A stretch of 64,000 nucleotides of DNA. Origin: Streptomyces dengpaensis (GTDB taxonomy: Bacteria; Actinomycetota; Actinomycetes; Streptomycetales; Streptomycetaceae). The stretch covers positions 4,154,001 through 4,218,000 of the forward strand of contig NZ_CP026652.1 in NCBI RefSeq assembly GCF_002946835.1. The letters are read 5' to 3'. The notes beneath the pieces were generated by a model, which was not told the DNA's origin, made no database searches, and worked only from the letters and a program-made list of their open reading frames with translations. Within the stretch, counting starts at the first letter, position 1. Each line of letters opens with the position of its first letter. A program made the translations under genes and the position numbers. Below are positions 16,379 through 24,344 of this stretch, piece after piece.

Positions 16379-16655
16379 CCGTACCGTCCCCCTTCACCCG
16401 TCGCTGGTCTCCGGCTTGACGGGATCCTCACACGGGGAGGCAGAACGTTTCATTGCCATGTTCCGGCAATCTTTACGCGTTTTTGATGCCGCACTGGCTC
16501 AGTCTTCGATGCCGTACTCGCCCCATCCCCGGGCCCTGGACGTCCGTGTGACATCCAGGACATCTGGCGGAGTGCAAAATTTCCCCGGCGCGATGATGGA
16601 ATCCTCCCGAGCATCCGTACCCCCTGTGTACGAGCTGCTCACGCCTGGAGGCATC

Positions 16656-17420
16656 ATGCGCATGTCGCGCAATCTGGCAGGAACCGTCTTCGTCGGCGGC
16701 GCCGTGTCCCTGACCATCGCCGCCCTCGCCTACCCCGCCATGCTCGGGATAGAGAACACGGCCAGTTCCTCCGACCGCGTCATCGCCAACACCCGGTACG
16801 GGCCGCTGACCGAGGCCGACCGCGACTTCGTGGTCAAGGTCCGCGCGGCAGGGCTGTGGGAGCACCCCCTCGGCCTCATGGCGATGGAGCGGGGCACGAC
16901 GGCGGCCATGAAGGAGGCCGGCGAGCATCTGGTCGCCGGGCACGCGCGGCTCGACGCGACCTGCCGCAAGATCGCACCCGAGCTCGGCATCACGCTGCCG
17001 AACCAGGCCAGCCCGCAACAGCAGCAGTTCGTGGCGACCGTAGACGCAAGCACCGGCAAGCAGTTCGACACCACCGCGGTCAACATCATGCGCATCACCC
17101 ACGGGCAGATCTTCCCGGTCGTCGCCAAGATCCGCGCCACCACCAAGAACACCCTGATCCGTCAGCTGGCCGACCAGACCAACGACACCGTCCTCGACCA
17201 CATCACGGTCCTGGAGAAGACCGAGCTGGTCAACTTCGACCAGGTCAACTACCAGCAGGCCACCCCGCCGAAGCTCCCCAAGGAGCAGCTCACCCCGCCG
17301 CCGCCGCAGCCGGGCGCACCGGTCCTGGCCCTCACCGAGCCCCCCGGCCTGGACGTGAACACCACGGCCCCGTCGCCCAGCAACGCCGCGTCCCCGACGC
17401 CCAGTCCGACCATCGGCTGA
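16656..17420 (+). CDS. DUF4142-type secreted protein
   Basis: This 254-residue exported protein begins with a hydrophobic leader, AGTVFVGGAVSLTIAALAY. It continues with a DUF4142-like helical domain at about residues 44-190: LTEADRDFVVKVRAAGLWEHPLG, then MKEAGEHLVAGHARLDATC and later THGQIFPVVAKIRATTKNTLI. The C terminus is a Pro/Ser-rich tail. DUF4142 is a ferritin-like four-helix fold of unknown function found in envelope proteins. GGAGG at 16647-16651 supports the ATG at 16656; a second ATG at 16662 is also possible. It appears to be a single-gene unit. Confidence 0.8.
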   Translation: MRMSRNLAGTVFVGGAVSLTIAALAYPAMLGIENTASSSDRVIANTRYGPLTEADRDFVVKVRAAGLWEHPLGLMAMERGTTAAMKEAGEHLVAGHARLDATCRKIAPELGITLPNQASPQQQQFVATVDASTGKQFDTTAVNIMRITHGQIFPVVAKIRATTKNTLIRQLADQTNDTVLDHITVLEKTELVNFDQVNYQQATPPKLPKEQLTPPPPQPGAPVLALTEPPGLDVNTTAPSPSNAASPTPSPTIG

Positions 17421-17730
17421 CCGCGGACCGGCCGGGGACCTCTCACTCCGCCCCCCTTCCTACGGTGGCCCGAAGTACCGCAGCCACACATAGCCGAGGG
17501 AGACCGCCAAGTCATGCGCACGCATACCCGGCTCCTGTCTCGCTCCCGACGTACCGACGGCCGCCGCGTTCCAGGTGTGAACGGCCGGAACGCCTGGTCG
17601 CACCAGCACGATACCGCCGGTCCGGCCGGGGGCCTTCGACCCGGCGAGAGGCAGCTCCCGCGGCGTACCCACCGGTCCGGGCCACGCCGTCACGCACCGA
17701 GGACGCCGGACGCCGCCGGCTGCGCTCCCC
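17421..17730. other. Gene-poor intergenic stretch
   Basis: A GAGGGAGACC followed by ATG at about 17514 looks like a proper gene start and reads MRTHTRLLSRSRR, but the frame soon turns into atypical His/Arg-rich sequence. It may be the beginning of a lost exported-protein gene. Nothing else is supportable. Confidence 0.4.
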
Positions 17731-18363
17731 TCAGACACGGGCCAGTTCAGCCGCGCCGAACGACACGTTGAACCGGTCGCACCAGATGCTCACGCTCGTG
17801 AACGCGGCCGGGTCGACGCCGGCGGGCAGGCGGTAGTTCTGGTCGCCCTTGTTGCCCTTCAGCCTGCCGAGGCTGACGTACTCACCGTCGTCGAACACGT
17901 GCCAGCCGGCCTGGCCCTGCCTCACCGGCGCGTCGGTCAGCCAGACCCGCAGGTCCGGGCCGTTGCTGGTGTCGAGGTTCTCCAGCCGCAGCACATGGGA
18001 GCCGTCGGCCAGCCGCAGCAGCCTGACGCCGCCGGAGGTGGCGTGCTCGTGGCTGATCAGACCACCGCGCGCCAGCGTCTGCGGGGAGGCAGGTTCCGCA
18101 GACGCGGAGGCGGTGGTCCGGGAGGGCACGGCCTCCGGGGTCGCCGTGCCCGCCACCGGAGTTGACGCACCCGGCTCCGGAGCCGGCGTGCCCGCCACGG
18201 CAGTTGACGTGCCCGTCACCTCGGGCAGCGCTTCCCGTACGGTCTCGTCCTGCCACAGCTTCCACGGCTGGAACCAGTACAACCCGGCACCGACGACCAC
18301 GACGAAGGCCACCAGAACCCCGACGAACACCGGCCTGCCTCCTACCCCGCGCACGTTCACCAT
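17731..18363 (-). CDS. DM13-domain membrane-anchored protein
   Basis: This 210-residue protein has one N-terminal membrane anchor (PVFVGVLVAFVVVVGAGLYWF), then a Pro/Ala/Thr-rich spacer with two similar segments (VAGTPAPEPGASTPVAGTAT). An extracytoplasmic DM13 domain covers about residues 105-205, with GPDLRVWLTDAP, GDQNYRLPAG and SVSIWCDRFNVSFGAAEL. The single cysteine in WCDRF is the conserved DM13 cysteine, suspected to act in redox or metal chemistry. GAGGAAGG before the ATG at 18363 favours that start over an in-frame one 36 bases upstream. Confidence 0.82.
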   Translation of the reverse strand: MVNVRGVGGRPVFVGVLVAFVVVVGAGLYWFQPWKLWQDETVREALPEVTGTSTAVAGTPAPEPGASTPVAGTATPEAVPSRTTASASAEPASPQTLARGGLISHEHATSGGVRLLRLADGSHVLRLENLDTSNGPDLRVWLTDAPVRQGQAGWHVFDDGEYVSLGRLKGNKGDQNYRLPAGVDPAAFTSVSIWCDRFNVSFGAAELARV

Positions 18364-18589
18364 CCCCGCCTTCCTCGAAATCCGTCGCCCCACATTCAAC
18401 GTGGTCCGCGGCGCTGCCGACCCGGCCAGGAGATGACAGAACCCTTACGGCCGGGGCCGTACCTCCGGCCGTGCCGGCGGCCTGAGGCGCGCCCCACCGG
18501 CTTGCGCGCCTCCCTGTCTTCTTACGGACCCGTGACCTTTCGGGTGCGGTGCTGCTCTGCGGCGGGCGCGGCGTCCTAGCGTTTGAGGT

Positions 18590-19573
18590 ATGCGAGTACT
18601 GGTCACCGGCGGTGCCGGGTTCATCGGGTCCCATGTCGTCGAGGCTCTGACGGCGCACGGGCACGAGCCGGTCGTGTTCGACCTGCGCGACGGCCTGGAC
18701 GTACGCGACGCCAAGGCGGTCGCGGCCGCCCTGCCGGGTGTGGACGCCGTGTGCCATCAGGCGGCGATGGTCGGGCTGGGGACGGGATTCGGCGACGCGG
18801 TCGAGTACGTGTCGCGCAACGACCTCGGTACGGCGGTGCTGCTCGCCGCCATGGCCGACGCGGGGGTACGGCGGCTCGTGCTCGCCGGGTCGATGGTGGT
18901 GTACGGGGAGGGGCGGTACGCGTGCGAACGGCACGGGGTGGTGCGGCCGGGGCCGCGTTCCGTCGCCGACCTCGACGCGGGGCGTTTCGAGCCCCGGTGC
19001 CCGCGGTGCGGTGAGGAGTTGACGCCGGGCCTGGTCGGCGAGGACGCCCCGGCCGACCCCCGCAACGTGTACGCGACGACCAAGCTCGCCCAGGAGCACC
19101 TGGCGGCGGCGTGGGCCCGGTCGACGGGCGGTTCGGCGGTGTCGCTGCGCTATCACAACGTGTACGGGCCGGGGATGCCCCGCGACACCCCGTACGCCGG
19201 TGTCGCCTCCTTCTTCCGGTCCGCGCTCGCCCGGGGCGAGCCCCCGCGCGTCTTCGAGGACGGCGGCCAGCGGCGGGACTTCGTCCACGTACGGGATGTG
19301 GCGGCGGCGAATGTGACGGCCCTGGAGGCCGAGCCGCGGGAGGGGGTACTGACCGTGTACAACACCGGCAGCGGGGAGCCGCACACGGTCGGCGAGATGG
19401 CCCGCGCCCTGTCCACCGCCTGCGGCGGCCCCGATCCCGTCGTCACCGGGGAGTACCGCCTGGGCGACGTACGCCACATCACGGCGGACTCGTCCCGGCT
19501 GCGCGCCGAACTGGGGTGGAAGCCCGAGGTCGGATTCGGGGAGGGAATGCGGGAGTTCGCGGCTGATTCTTAG
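18590..19573 (+). CDS. NAD-dependent epimerase/dehydratase
   Basis: This 327-residue extended short-chain dehydrogenase acts on nucleotide sugars. The Rossmann glycine motif is VTGGAGFIGSHVVEAL (residues 5-20), and the catalytic pair is Y and K in YATTK near residue 163. LRYHNVYGPGMP and RRDFVHVRDVAAA are typical of UDP-sugar epimerases and GDP-mannose dehydratases. An insert with CPRCGEEL near 138 could bind metal and is unusual for the family. The start is ATG. The next genes on the other strand are a two-component system, and a glycosyltransferase operon follows, so a cell-surface sugar role is plausible. Confidence 0.88.
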   Translation: MRVLVTGGAGFIGSHVVEALTAHGHEPVVFDLRDGLDVRDAKAVAAALPGVDAVCHQAAMVGLGTGFGDAVEYVSRNDLGTAVLLAAMADAGVRRLVLAGSMVVYGEGRYACERHGVVRPGPRSVADLDAGRFEPRCPRCGEELTPGLVGEDAPADPRNVYATTKLAQEHLAAAWARSTGGSAVSLRYHNVYGPGMPRDTPYAGVASFFRSALARGEPPRVFEDGGQRRDFVHVRDVAAANVTALEAEPREGVLTVYNTGSGEPHTVGEMARALSTACGGPDPVVTGEYRLGDVRHITADSSRLRAELGWKPEVGFGEGMREFAADS

Positions 19574-19682
19574 CCCGTCCGGCGTTCGAGGACGAGCGCG
19601 AAGCGCGATAAGCGGGGGTCTGGGGGCGGCCGCCCCCAGGTTTGGGACGGGCAGGGGCGGAGGGGGCGAGAAACCGCCCCGC
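19574..19682. repeat. Streptomyces intergenic repeat with palindromic terminator
   Basis: Between two convergent genes lies a 20-base perfect palindrome, CTGGGGGCGGCCGCCCCCAG (19620-19639), a likely bidirectional terminator. A G-rich run at 19644-19669 recurs exactly at 42454-42479 in another convergent gap. The surrounding words (TTCGAGGACGAGCGCG) belong to a dispersed repeat common downstream of Streptomyces genes. Confidence 0.7.
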
Positions 19683-20795
19683 TCACGCCCCGGCCATCGG
19701 CAGGGTCACCTCGAAACGGCAGCCGCCGGGGACGTTGCGGACGGCGGCCCGGCCCTGGTGGGCCTCGACGATGCCGCGCACGATGGCGAGCCCCAGGCCG
19801 GCGCCGGCGGGGGGTGTACGAGCGTGGGTGCCGCGCCAGCCGGTGTCGAAGACCCGCGGAAGGTCCTCCTCGGGGATGCCGCCGCAGCCGTCCGTGACGG
19901 ACAGGACGACCCCCGCGTCCGACCGTTCGGCGGCCACCGCCACCGTGCCGTCGGCCGGTGTCCGGCGGATCGCGTTGACGAGGAGGTTGCCCAGGACGCG
20001 GCTCATCTCCTTGCCGTCCACCTCGACCGGCACCGCCTCGATGCGGTCGCCGACCAGGCGGACCCCGAGCTCGCGGGCGAGCGGGTCCGCTCCCGCGAGG
20101 GCGTCCCCGACGAGGTCGTACACGGAGACGCGGGAGGGGGAGAGGGCGAGGGCACCGGCGTGGATGCGAGAAAGTTCGAAGAGGTCGCCGACCATGTCGT
20201 TGAGGCGTTCGACCTCGGTGCGGATCTGGCGGAGGTAGCGGTCCGGGTCGGCGGCGACCCCGTCCTCCAGGGCCTCCGACATCGCGCGCAGCCCGGCGAG
20301 AGGGGTGCGCAGGTCGTGCGAGATCCACGCGACCAGTTCGCGGCGCGAGGTCTCCAGGGCGCGTTCGCGGTCGCGGGACTCGGCGAGCTTCGCACTGGTC
20401 GCCGCCAGCTCGCGGCCCAGCGCGGCGAGTTCGGCGGTCGCCGGGCCGACGGGCGGCGCGAAGTCGCCGCCGTCGCCGAAGGAGCGGGCTGCGAGGGTGA
20501 GCGCCCGGCTGCGGGCGACGACCCAGCGGCCGAGGAGCAGCGCGGTCGCGAGGGACACGACGGCCGCCATGGCCACGACGGTCGTGACGACGGTCAGGTC
20601 GTGCGAGGACAGGAACATCGCCCACGCCACGGCCAGCGTCCCCGCGAGCATCGCGGTGACGGCCACGGCGGCGACCACGGTGAGCGACGCGGTCAGCGAG
20701 CGCCGCCGGATCAGCCACAGCACGCCCGCGCCGAGCACCCCGGCCGCGGCGGCACCGAGGAAGGCGAAGAGGGCCATGAGCAAAATGTCACGCAT
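19683..20795 (-). CDS. Two-component sensor histidine kinase
   Basis: This 370-residue membrane kinase has two N-terminal hydrophobic segments pairs between residues 5 and 90, with almost no extracytoplasmic loop, suggesting it senses a membrane or intramembrane cue. A HAMP-like region, LGRWVVARSRALTLAARSFGDG, precedes the HisKA box AWISHDLRTPLAGLRAM. The ATPase domain follows, with NLLVNAIRRTPADG (N box), TDGCGGIPEEDLPRVFD (G1) and AGAGLGLAIVRGIVEAHQG (G2). The start codon stands 2 bases after the response-regulator stop, so the two are co-translated. Confidence 0.92.
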   Translation of the reverse strand: MRDILLMALFAFLGAAAAGVLGAGVLWLIRRRSLTASLTVVAAVAVTAMLAGTLAVAWAMFLSSHDLTVVTTVVAMAAVVSLATALLLGRWVVARSRALTLAARSFGDGGDFAPPVGPATAELAALGRELAATSAKLAESRDRERALETSRRELVAWISHDLRTPLAGLRAMSEALEDGVAADPDRYLRQIRTEVERLNDMVGDLFELSRIHAGALALSPSRVSVYDLVGDALAGADPLARELGVRLVGDRIEAVPVEVDGKEMSRVLGNLLVNAIRRTPADGTVAVAAERSDAGVVLSVTDGCGGIPEEDLPRVFDTGWRGTHARTPPAGAGLGLAIVRGIVEAHQGRAAVRNVPGGCRFEVTLPMAGA

Positions 20796-20797
20796 CG

Positions 20798-21491
20798 TCA
20801 GTCCGCCTCCTCGACGGCGGGCGCCGCGTCGAAGCGGTAGCCGACTCCCCACACCGTCTGGATCAGGCGGGGGTTCGCCGGGTCGTCCTCGACCTTGCCG
20901 CGCAGGCGGCGGACGTGGACCGTGACCGTCGACAGGTCGCCGAAGTCCCAGCCCCACACCTCGCGCATCAGGTCCTCGCGGCCGTACGCCCGGCCGGGGT
21001 TGCGGAGGAAGAAGGCGAGGAGGTCGAACTCGCGGATGGTGAGGGCGAGTTCGGAGCCGTTCTTGGTGGCGCGGCGGGCCGCGGGGTCGACGGTGAGACC
21101 GGCCGCGTGGAGGGGGTGCGCGGCGCCGGCGGGCCGGGTACGGCGCAGTACGGACTCGACGCGCAGGACCAGCTCGCGGGGGCTGAAGGGCTTCGTGACG
21201 TAGTCGTCGGCGCCCACCTCGAGGCCCAGGATCCGGTCGTCCTCGTCACCGCGCGCGGTGAGCATGATGACCGGCACGGGCCCGCGTCCGCGCATCCGGC
21301 GGCACACCTCCAGACCGTCCATCCCCGGCAGCATCAGGTCCAGCACCACGAGGTCCGGCCAGTGCGCGGCGGCGCGGGCGAGCGCGCCGGGGCCGTCCGC
21401 GGCGCGGTCCACGACGTAACCCGCACGGTCGAGGTAGCCGGAGACGATCTCGGCGACGGTCGGGTCGTCGTCGACGACGAGGACGCGCATC
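20798..21491 (-). CDS. OmpR-family response regulator
   Basis: This response regulator has a CheY-like receiver with D7-D9 (VVDDDPTV), phospho-acceptor D51 in VVLDLMLPG and K100 in VTKPFSP. A C-terminal winged helix follows, with FDLLAFFLRNPGRAYGRE, STVTVHVRRLRGKVE and IQTVWGVGYRF. The start MRVLVV has GGAG six bases upstream. The frame stays open to an ATG at 21658 (MQQPYES), which would add a Gly-rich repeat of about 56 residues (VPGGGRADAWNGYAEVSGG and similar); both starts are possible. It pairs with the kinase gene directly downstream. Confidence 0.9.
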
Positions 21492-21770
21492 GCGTCTCCG
21501 TACCCGCCCGGGACCTCTGCGCGCCCGCCGGAGACCTCCGCGTACCCGTTCCAGGCGTCTGCGCGCCCACCGCCCGGGACGCCCCCGTCCCCGCTCGGGA
21601 GGCCCCCGTCCCCGTTCGGGTCAGGACCGGCACCTGGAGATTCGTACGGCTGCTGCATGCCTACAGCCTCGCACCGGCCCCGCTCCCGTGGCGTACGCCC
21701 GCCCCGACGTCCGTGTTTCGTAAGGAGCCGAAGTCCCCTTCCTCCCTTTTGCGTTCGTAGGGTGAAAGCC

Positions 21771-22496
21771 GTGACAACCTCTCCCGAGCAGCACTCCCCG
21801 GCCGCCGAAGTCGATGTGGTCCTGCCCTGCCTGAACGAAGCCGAGGCCCTCCCCTGGGTGCTGGACCGCATCCCGTCCGGCTGGCGCGCGCTGGTCGTGG
21901 ACAACGGCTCCACGGACGGCTCGGACCGCATCGCCCGCGAGCTCGGCGCGACCGTCGTGCGCGAGGAGCGCCGCGGGTTCGGCGCCGCCTGCCACGCGGG
22001 GCTGACCGCCGCCACCGCGGAGTACGTCTGCTTCTGCGACTGCGACGCCTCGCTCGATCCGGCCCTGCTCGTGCCGTTCGTACGGGAGGTGCGCGCGGGC
22101 GGGGCCGACCTCGTGCTCGGGCGGCGCCGTCCCCAGGGGCGGGGCACCTGGCCCGCGCACGCCCGCGCGGGCAACCTCGCGCTGGCGCGCATGCTGCGCC
22201 GCCGCACGGGACTGCGTCTGCACGACCTCGGCCCGCTGCGCGCCGCCCGCCGCGAACCCCTCCTCGGCCTCGCCCTCACGGACCGCCGCAGCGGCTACCC
22301 GCTCCAGATGGTCGTCCGCGCCGCCGACGCCGGCTGGCGCATCACCGAACACGACGTGCCGTATCTCCCGCGCACCGGCGCCTCCAAGGTCACCGGCACC
22401 TGGCGCGGCACCTGGCAGGCGGTACGGGACATGCGCCGCGTCCTGGCCGAGCCGCCGGTCGCCCCCGCGCCGGCCCAGAAAGGAACCGCCCGGTGA
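21771..22496 (+). CDS. Family 2 glycosyltransferase
   Basis: This 241-residue GT-A type glycosyltransferase begins its domain with VDVVLPCLNEAEALPWVLDRI. VVDNGSTDGSDRIARELG and RGFGAACHAGLTAA bind the nucleotide. The metal motif is FCDCDASLDP, and RTGASKVTGTWRGTWQAVRDM is the C-terminal signature of dolichyl-phosphate-mannose-synthase-like enzymes in the TIGR04283 neighbourhood. No membrane segment follows. The GTG at 21771 has AGGG upstream; a GTG nine bases earlier is an alternative. Its stop overlaps the next start, beginning a three-gene operon. Confidence 0.85.
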   Translation: MTTSPEQHSPAAEVDVVLPCLNEAEALPWVLDRIPSGWRALVVDNGSTDGSDRIARELGATVVREERRGFGAACHAGLTAATAEYVCFCDCDASLDPALLVPFVREVRAGGADLVLGRRRPQGRGTWPAHARAGNLALARMLRRRTGLRLHDLGPLRAARREPLLGLALTDRRSGYPLQMVVRAADAGWRITEHDVPYLPRTGASKVTGTWRGTWQAVRDMRRVLAEPPVAPAPAQKGTAR

Positions 22497-23110
22497 GCAC
22501 CCTGCTCGTCATCGCCAAGGAGCCACGGCCGGGCCGGGTGAAGACCCGGCTCACCCCGCCGTTCACGCCCCGGGAGGCGGCCGCACTCGCCGAGGCGTCG
22601 CTCGTCGACACCCTGCACGCGGTGCTGGCGACGCCCGCGCGACGGCGGGTCCTCGTCCTCGACGGGGAGACCGGCCCGTGGCTGCCGCCCGGCTTCGAGG
22701 TCGTACCACAGTGCGCGGGCGGCCTCGACGAACGGCTCGCCGCGGCCTTCGCGGGCTGCGACGGTCCCGCCCTGCTCATCGGCATGGACACGCCTCAGGT
22801 GACCCCCGGCCTCCTCACCGTCGACTTCGCCGACTGCGACGCGTACTTCGGCCCCGCCGAGGACGGCGGCTTCTGGGCCCTCGGCCTCGCCGCCCCCGCC
22901 CCGGAACTCCTGCGCGGCGTCCCCATGTCCACGGACACCACCGGGGCCGTACAGCGACATCGCCTGACGGCCGCGGGCCTGCGCGTCCGGGACCTGCCCC
23001 TGCTGCGCGACGTCGACACGGCGTACGACGCGGAGCTGGTCGCCGCCGCGGCGCCGCACGGGCGCTTCGCCCGGGAACTGGCCCGGCTGACGGCGGGGGC
23101 GGGCCGATGA
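22493..23110 (+). CDS. DUF2064/TIGR04282-like nucleotidyltransferase-fold protein
   Basis: This 205-residue protein of the DUF2064 family has a GT-A/CofC-like fold. Hallmarks are LLVIAKEPRPGRVKTRLTPPFT at the N terminus, LLIGMDTPQVTP (the metal-binding D) and GPAEDGGFWALGL. It is usually encoded beside a family 2 glycosyltransferase, as here. It may make or use a nucleotide-activated sugar, but no activity is established for the family. The GTG start sits in GTGA over the preceding stop, and the gene overlaps the methyltransferase by 4 bases. Confidence 0.85.
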   Translation: MSTLLVIAKEPRPGRVKTRLTPPFTPREAAALAEASLVDTLHAVLATPARRRVLVLDGETGPWLPPGFEVVPQCAGGLDERLAAAFAGCDGPALLIGMDTPQVTPGLLTVDFADCDAYFGPAEDGGFWALGLAAPAPELLRGVPMSTDTTGAVQRHRLTAAGLRVRDLPLLRDVDTAYDAELVAAAAPHGRFARELARLTAGAGR

Positions 23111-23205
23111 CGACGACGGAGCCGATGACCACGACGGTGCAGCCGATGACAACGGCGGTGGAACCGATGACGGCGGCGGTGGAACCGATGACGGCGGCGG
23201 ACGAG
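23107..23205 (+). repeat. Tandem repeat at the methyltransferase start
   Basis: Five units of 18 to 24 bases built on CCGATGACG follow one another, each supplying an ATG in the same frame. Two adjacent units around 23161-23195 are identical. This is prone to slippage and could change the choice or number of start codons. Confidence 0.7.
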
Positions 23206-24000
23206 ACGGCTCCAGCGCCGGGACGGGCGAACCCCGCACCCCGCCATCCCTGGTCCGACGACCCGTACACCGACGCCCTCCGCGCCGGTCGTGGCCCCCT
23301 CTACCTGCGCCGCTCCGACGGCTGGCTGCTGCCGTTGGAGGTCGAGCGGTGGTGCGCCGGGGCCGATGACGTGGATCTGGAGGTGGTGCGGCGGTGCGAG
23401 GGGGCCGTGCTGGATGTGGGGTGCGGGCCCGGACGGCTGGTGGCCGCGCTGGCCGCCCAGGGCAGGCGGGCGTTGGGCATCGACGTCAGCGCGGCGGCCG
23501 TCGATCACACCGTGCGGCTGGGCGGGCAGGCCCTGCGCCGGTCGGTGTTCGAAACGGTCCCGGGCGAGGGACGCTGGGACACCGCCCTGCTCATCGACGG
23601 CAACCTCGGCATCGGGGGCGATCCGTCCGCCCTGCTCCGACGGATCGCCCACCTCGTCGCGCCCCACGGGCTGTTGATCGCCGAGACCGTCCCCGACCTG
23701 GACGTCGACGAACGGGTGCGGGTCCGCGTCGCCGACGGCCGCGGTGCCACCGGTACGCCCTTCCCCTGGGCCCGCCTGGGCGCCCCGGCCCTGTTCCGGC
23801 ACGCGGCACGCGCGGGATGGCGCCCGGAGGATCACTGGACGGCCGGCGGCCGCTCCTTCGTCGCCCTGCGCCGCGACCGGGACCGCGACCGCAGCCCGCG
23901 CAGCACGAACAGCACCGCCGAGCCCCCGAACAGGACCGCCGTGATCAGCAGCCACCGGGCCAGGAAGCCGTCGCCTGACATGCCGGTGGCCGACCGGTAG
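23107..24000 (+). CDS. SAM-dependent class I methyltransferase with repeat leader
   Basis: This 297-residue methyltransferase has the SAM motif VLDVGCGPGRLVAALAAQG at about 101-119, the acidic LGIDVSAAAV, and DTALLIDGNLGIGG as motif II. The first 36 residues are five degenerate copies of a Met-Thr-Thr/Ala-Ala-Val-Glu-Pro unit, each with an in-frame ATG, so translation may begin at any of several codons. The last 55 residues (from about DRDRDRSPRS) are read antisense to the convergent membrane gene and are not typical of the family; the natural end was probably near SFVALRR. The start overlaps the DUF2064 stop. Confidence 0.85.
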   Translation: MTTTEPMTTTVQPMTTAVEPMTAAVEPMTAADETAPAPGRANPAPRHPWSDDPYTDALRAGRGPLYLRRSDGWLLPLEVERWCAGADDVDLEVVRRCEGAVLDVGCGPGRLVAALAAQGRRALGIDVSAAAVDHTVRLGGQALRRSVFETVPGEGRWDTALLIDGNLGIGGDPSALLRRIAHLVAPHGLLIAETVPDLDVDERVRVRVADGRGATGTPFPWARLGAPALFRHAARAGWRPEDHWTAGGRSFVALRRDRDRDRSPRSTNSTAEPPNRTAVISSHRARKPSPDMPVADR

Positions 24001-24344
24001 CGGTCCGCCACCTGCCCGCTGATCAGCGGAAACCACACCAGCAGGAGCAGCGCGGAAAACGCCGCCGGGACACGGACGTACAGCGTCCACTCCCGGCGGC
24101 CCACCGCGCCCAGCGAACGTACGAGCGCCTTGTCCGCGACCCCGTACAACGGCACCAGGACCAGATCGTGCAGGAGCGCCGCCCCCGCGAACCACAAGGC
24201 CACCCCGAACCAGTCGCCCGCGAGCAGCTGCACCCCCGCATACCCGGCGAGCGCGAACGAGCAGGCCAGGAGCAGGATCTGGAAGGGGCTGCCGAGGGGC
24301 AGGAGGGGCAACTTCGGCACCTGCGGCAACTGGAGTCGCTTCAT
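23832..24344 (-). CDS. Hypothetical integral membrane protein
   Basis: This 170-residue protein is encoded directly after the molybdopterin reductase with an ATGA overlap. Four membrane segments are visible: ILLLACSFALAGYAGVQLLA, FGVALWFAGAALLHDLVLVPL, VPAAFSALLLLVWFPLI and FLARWLLITAVLFGGSAVLFV. It ends in a basic Arg/Ser run. No family function is known. Coupling to the reductase suggests a helper or electron-transfer membrane partner. The last 169 bases overlap the convergent methyltransferase gene tail to tail. Confidence 0.75.
   Translation of the reverse strand: MKRLQLPQVPKLPLLPLGSPFQILLLACSFALAGYAGVQLLAGDWFGVALWFAGAALLHDLVLVPLYGVADKALVRSLGAVGRREWTLYVRVPAAFSALLLLVWFPLISGQVADRYRSATGMSGDGFLARWLLITAVLFGGSAVLFVLRGLRSRSRSRRRATKERPPAVQ

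Noticed and set aside
13538..16486. Very long plus-strand open frame (about 980 codons) through the reductase and P450 genes
   Set aside because: It is a shadow frame of Arg/Pro/Gly-rich sequence overlapping three well-supported genes. Only its last part, from 15827, corresponds to a real gene start.
17514..17771. Possible exported-protein gene starting MRTHTRLL
   Set aside because: Although a good ribosome-binding site precedes it, the product has no hydrophobic leader and overlaps the DM13 gene; at most a relic.
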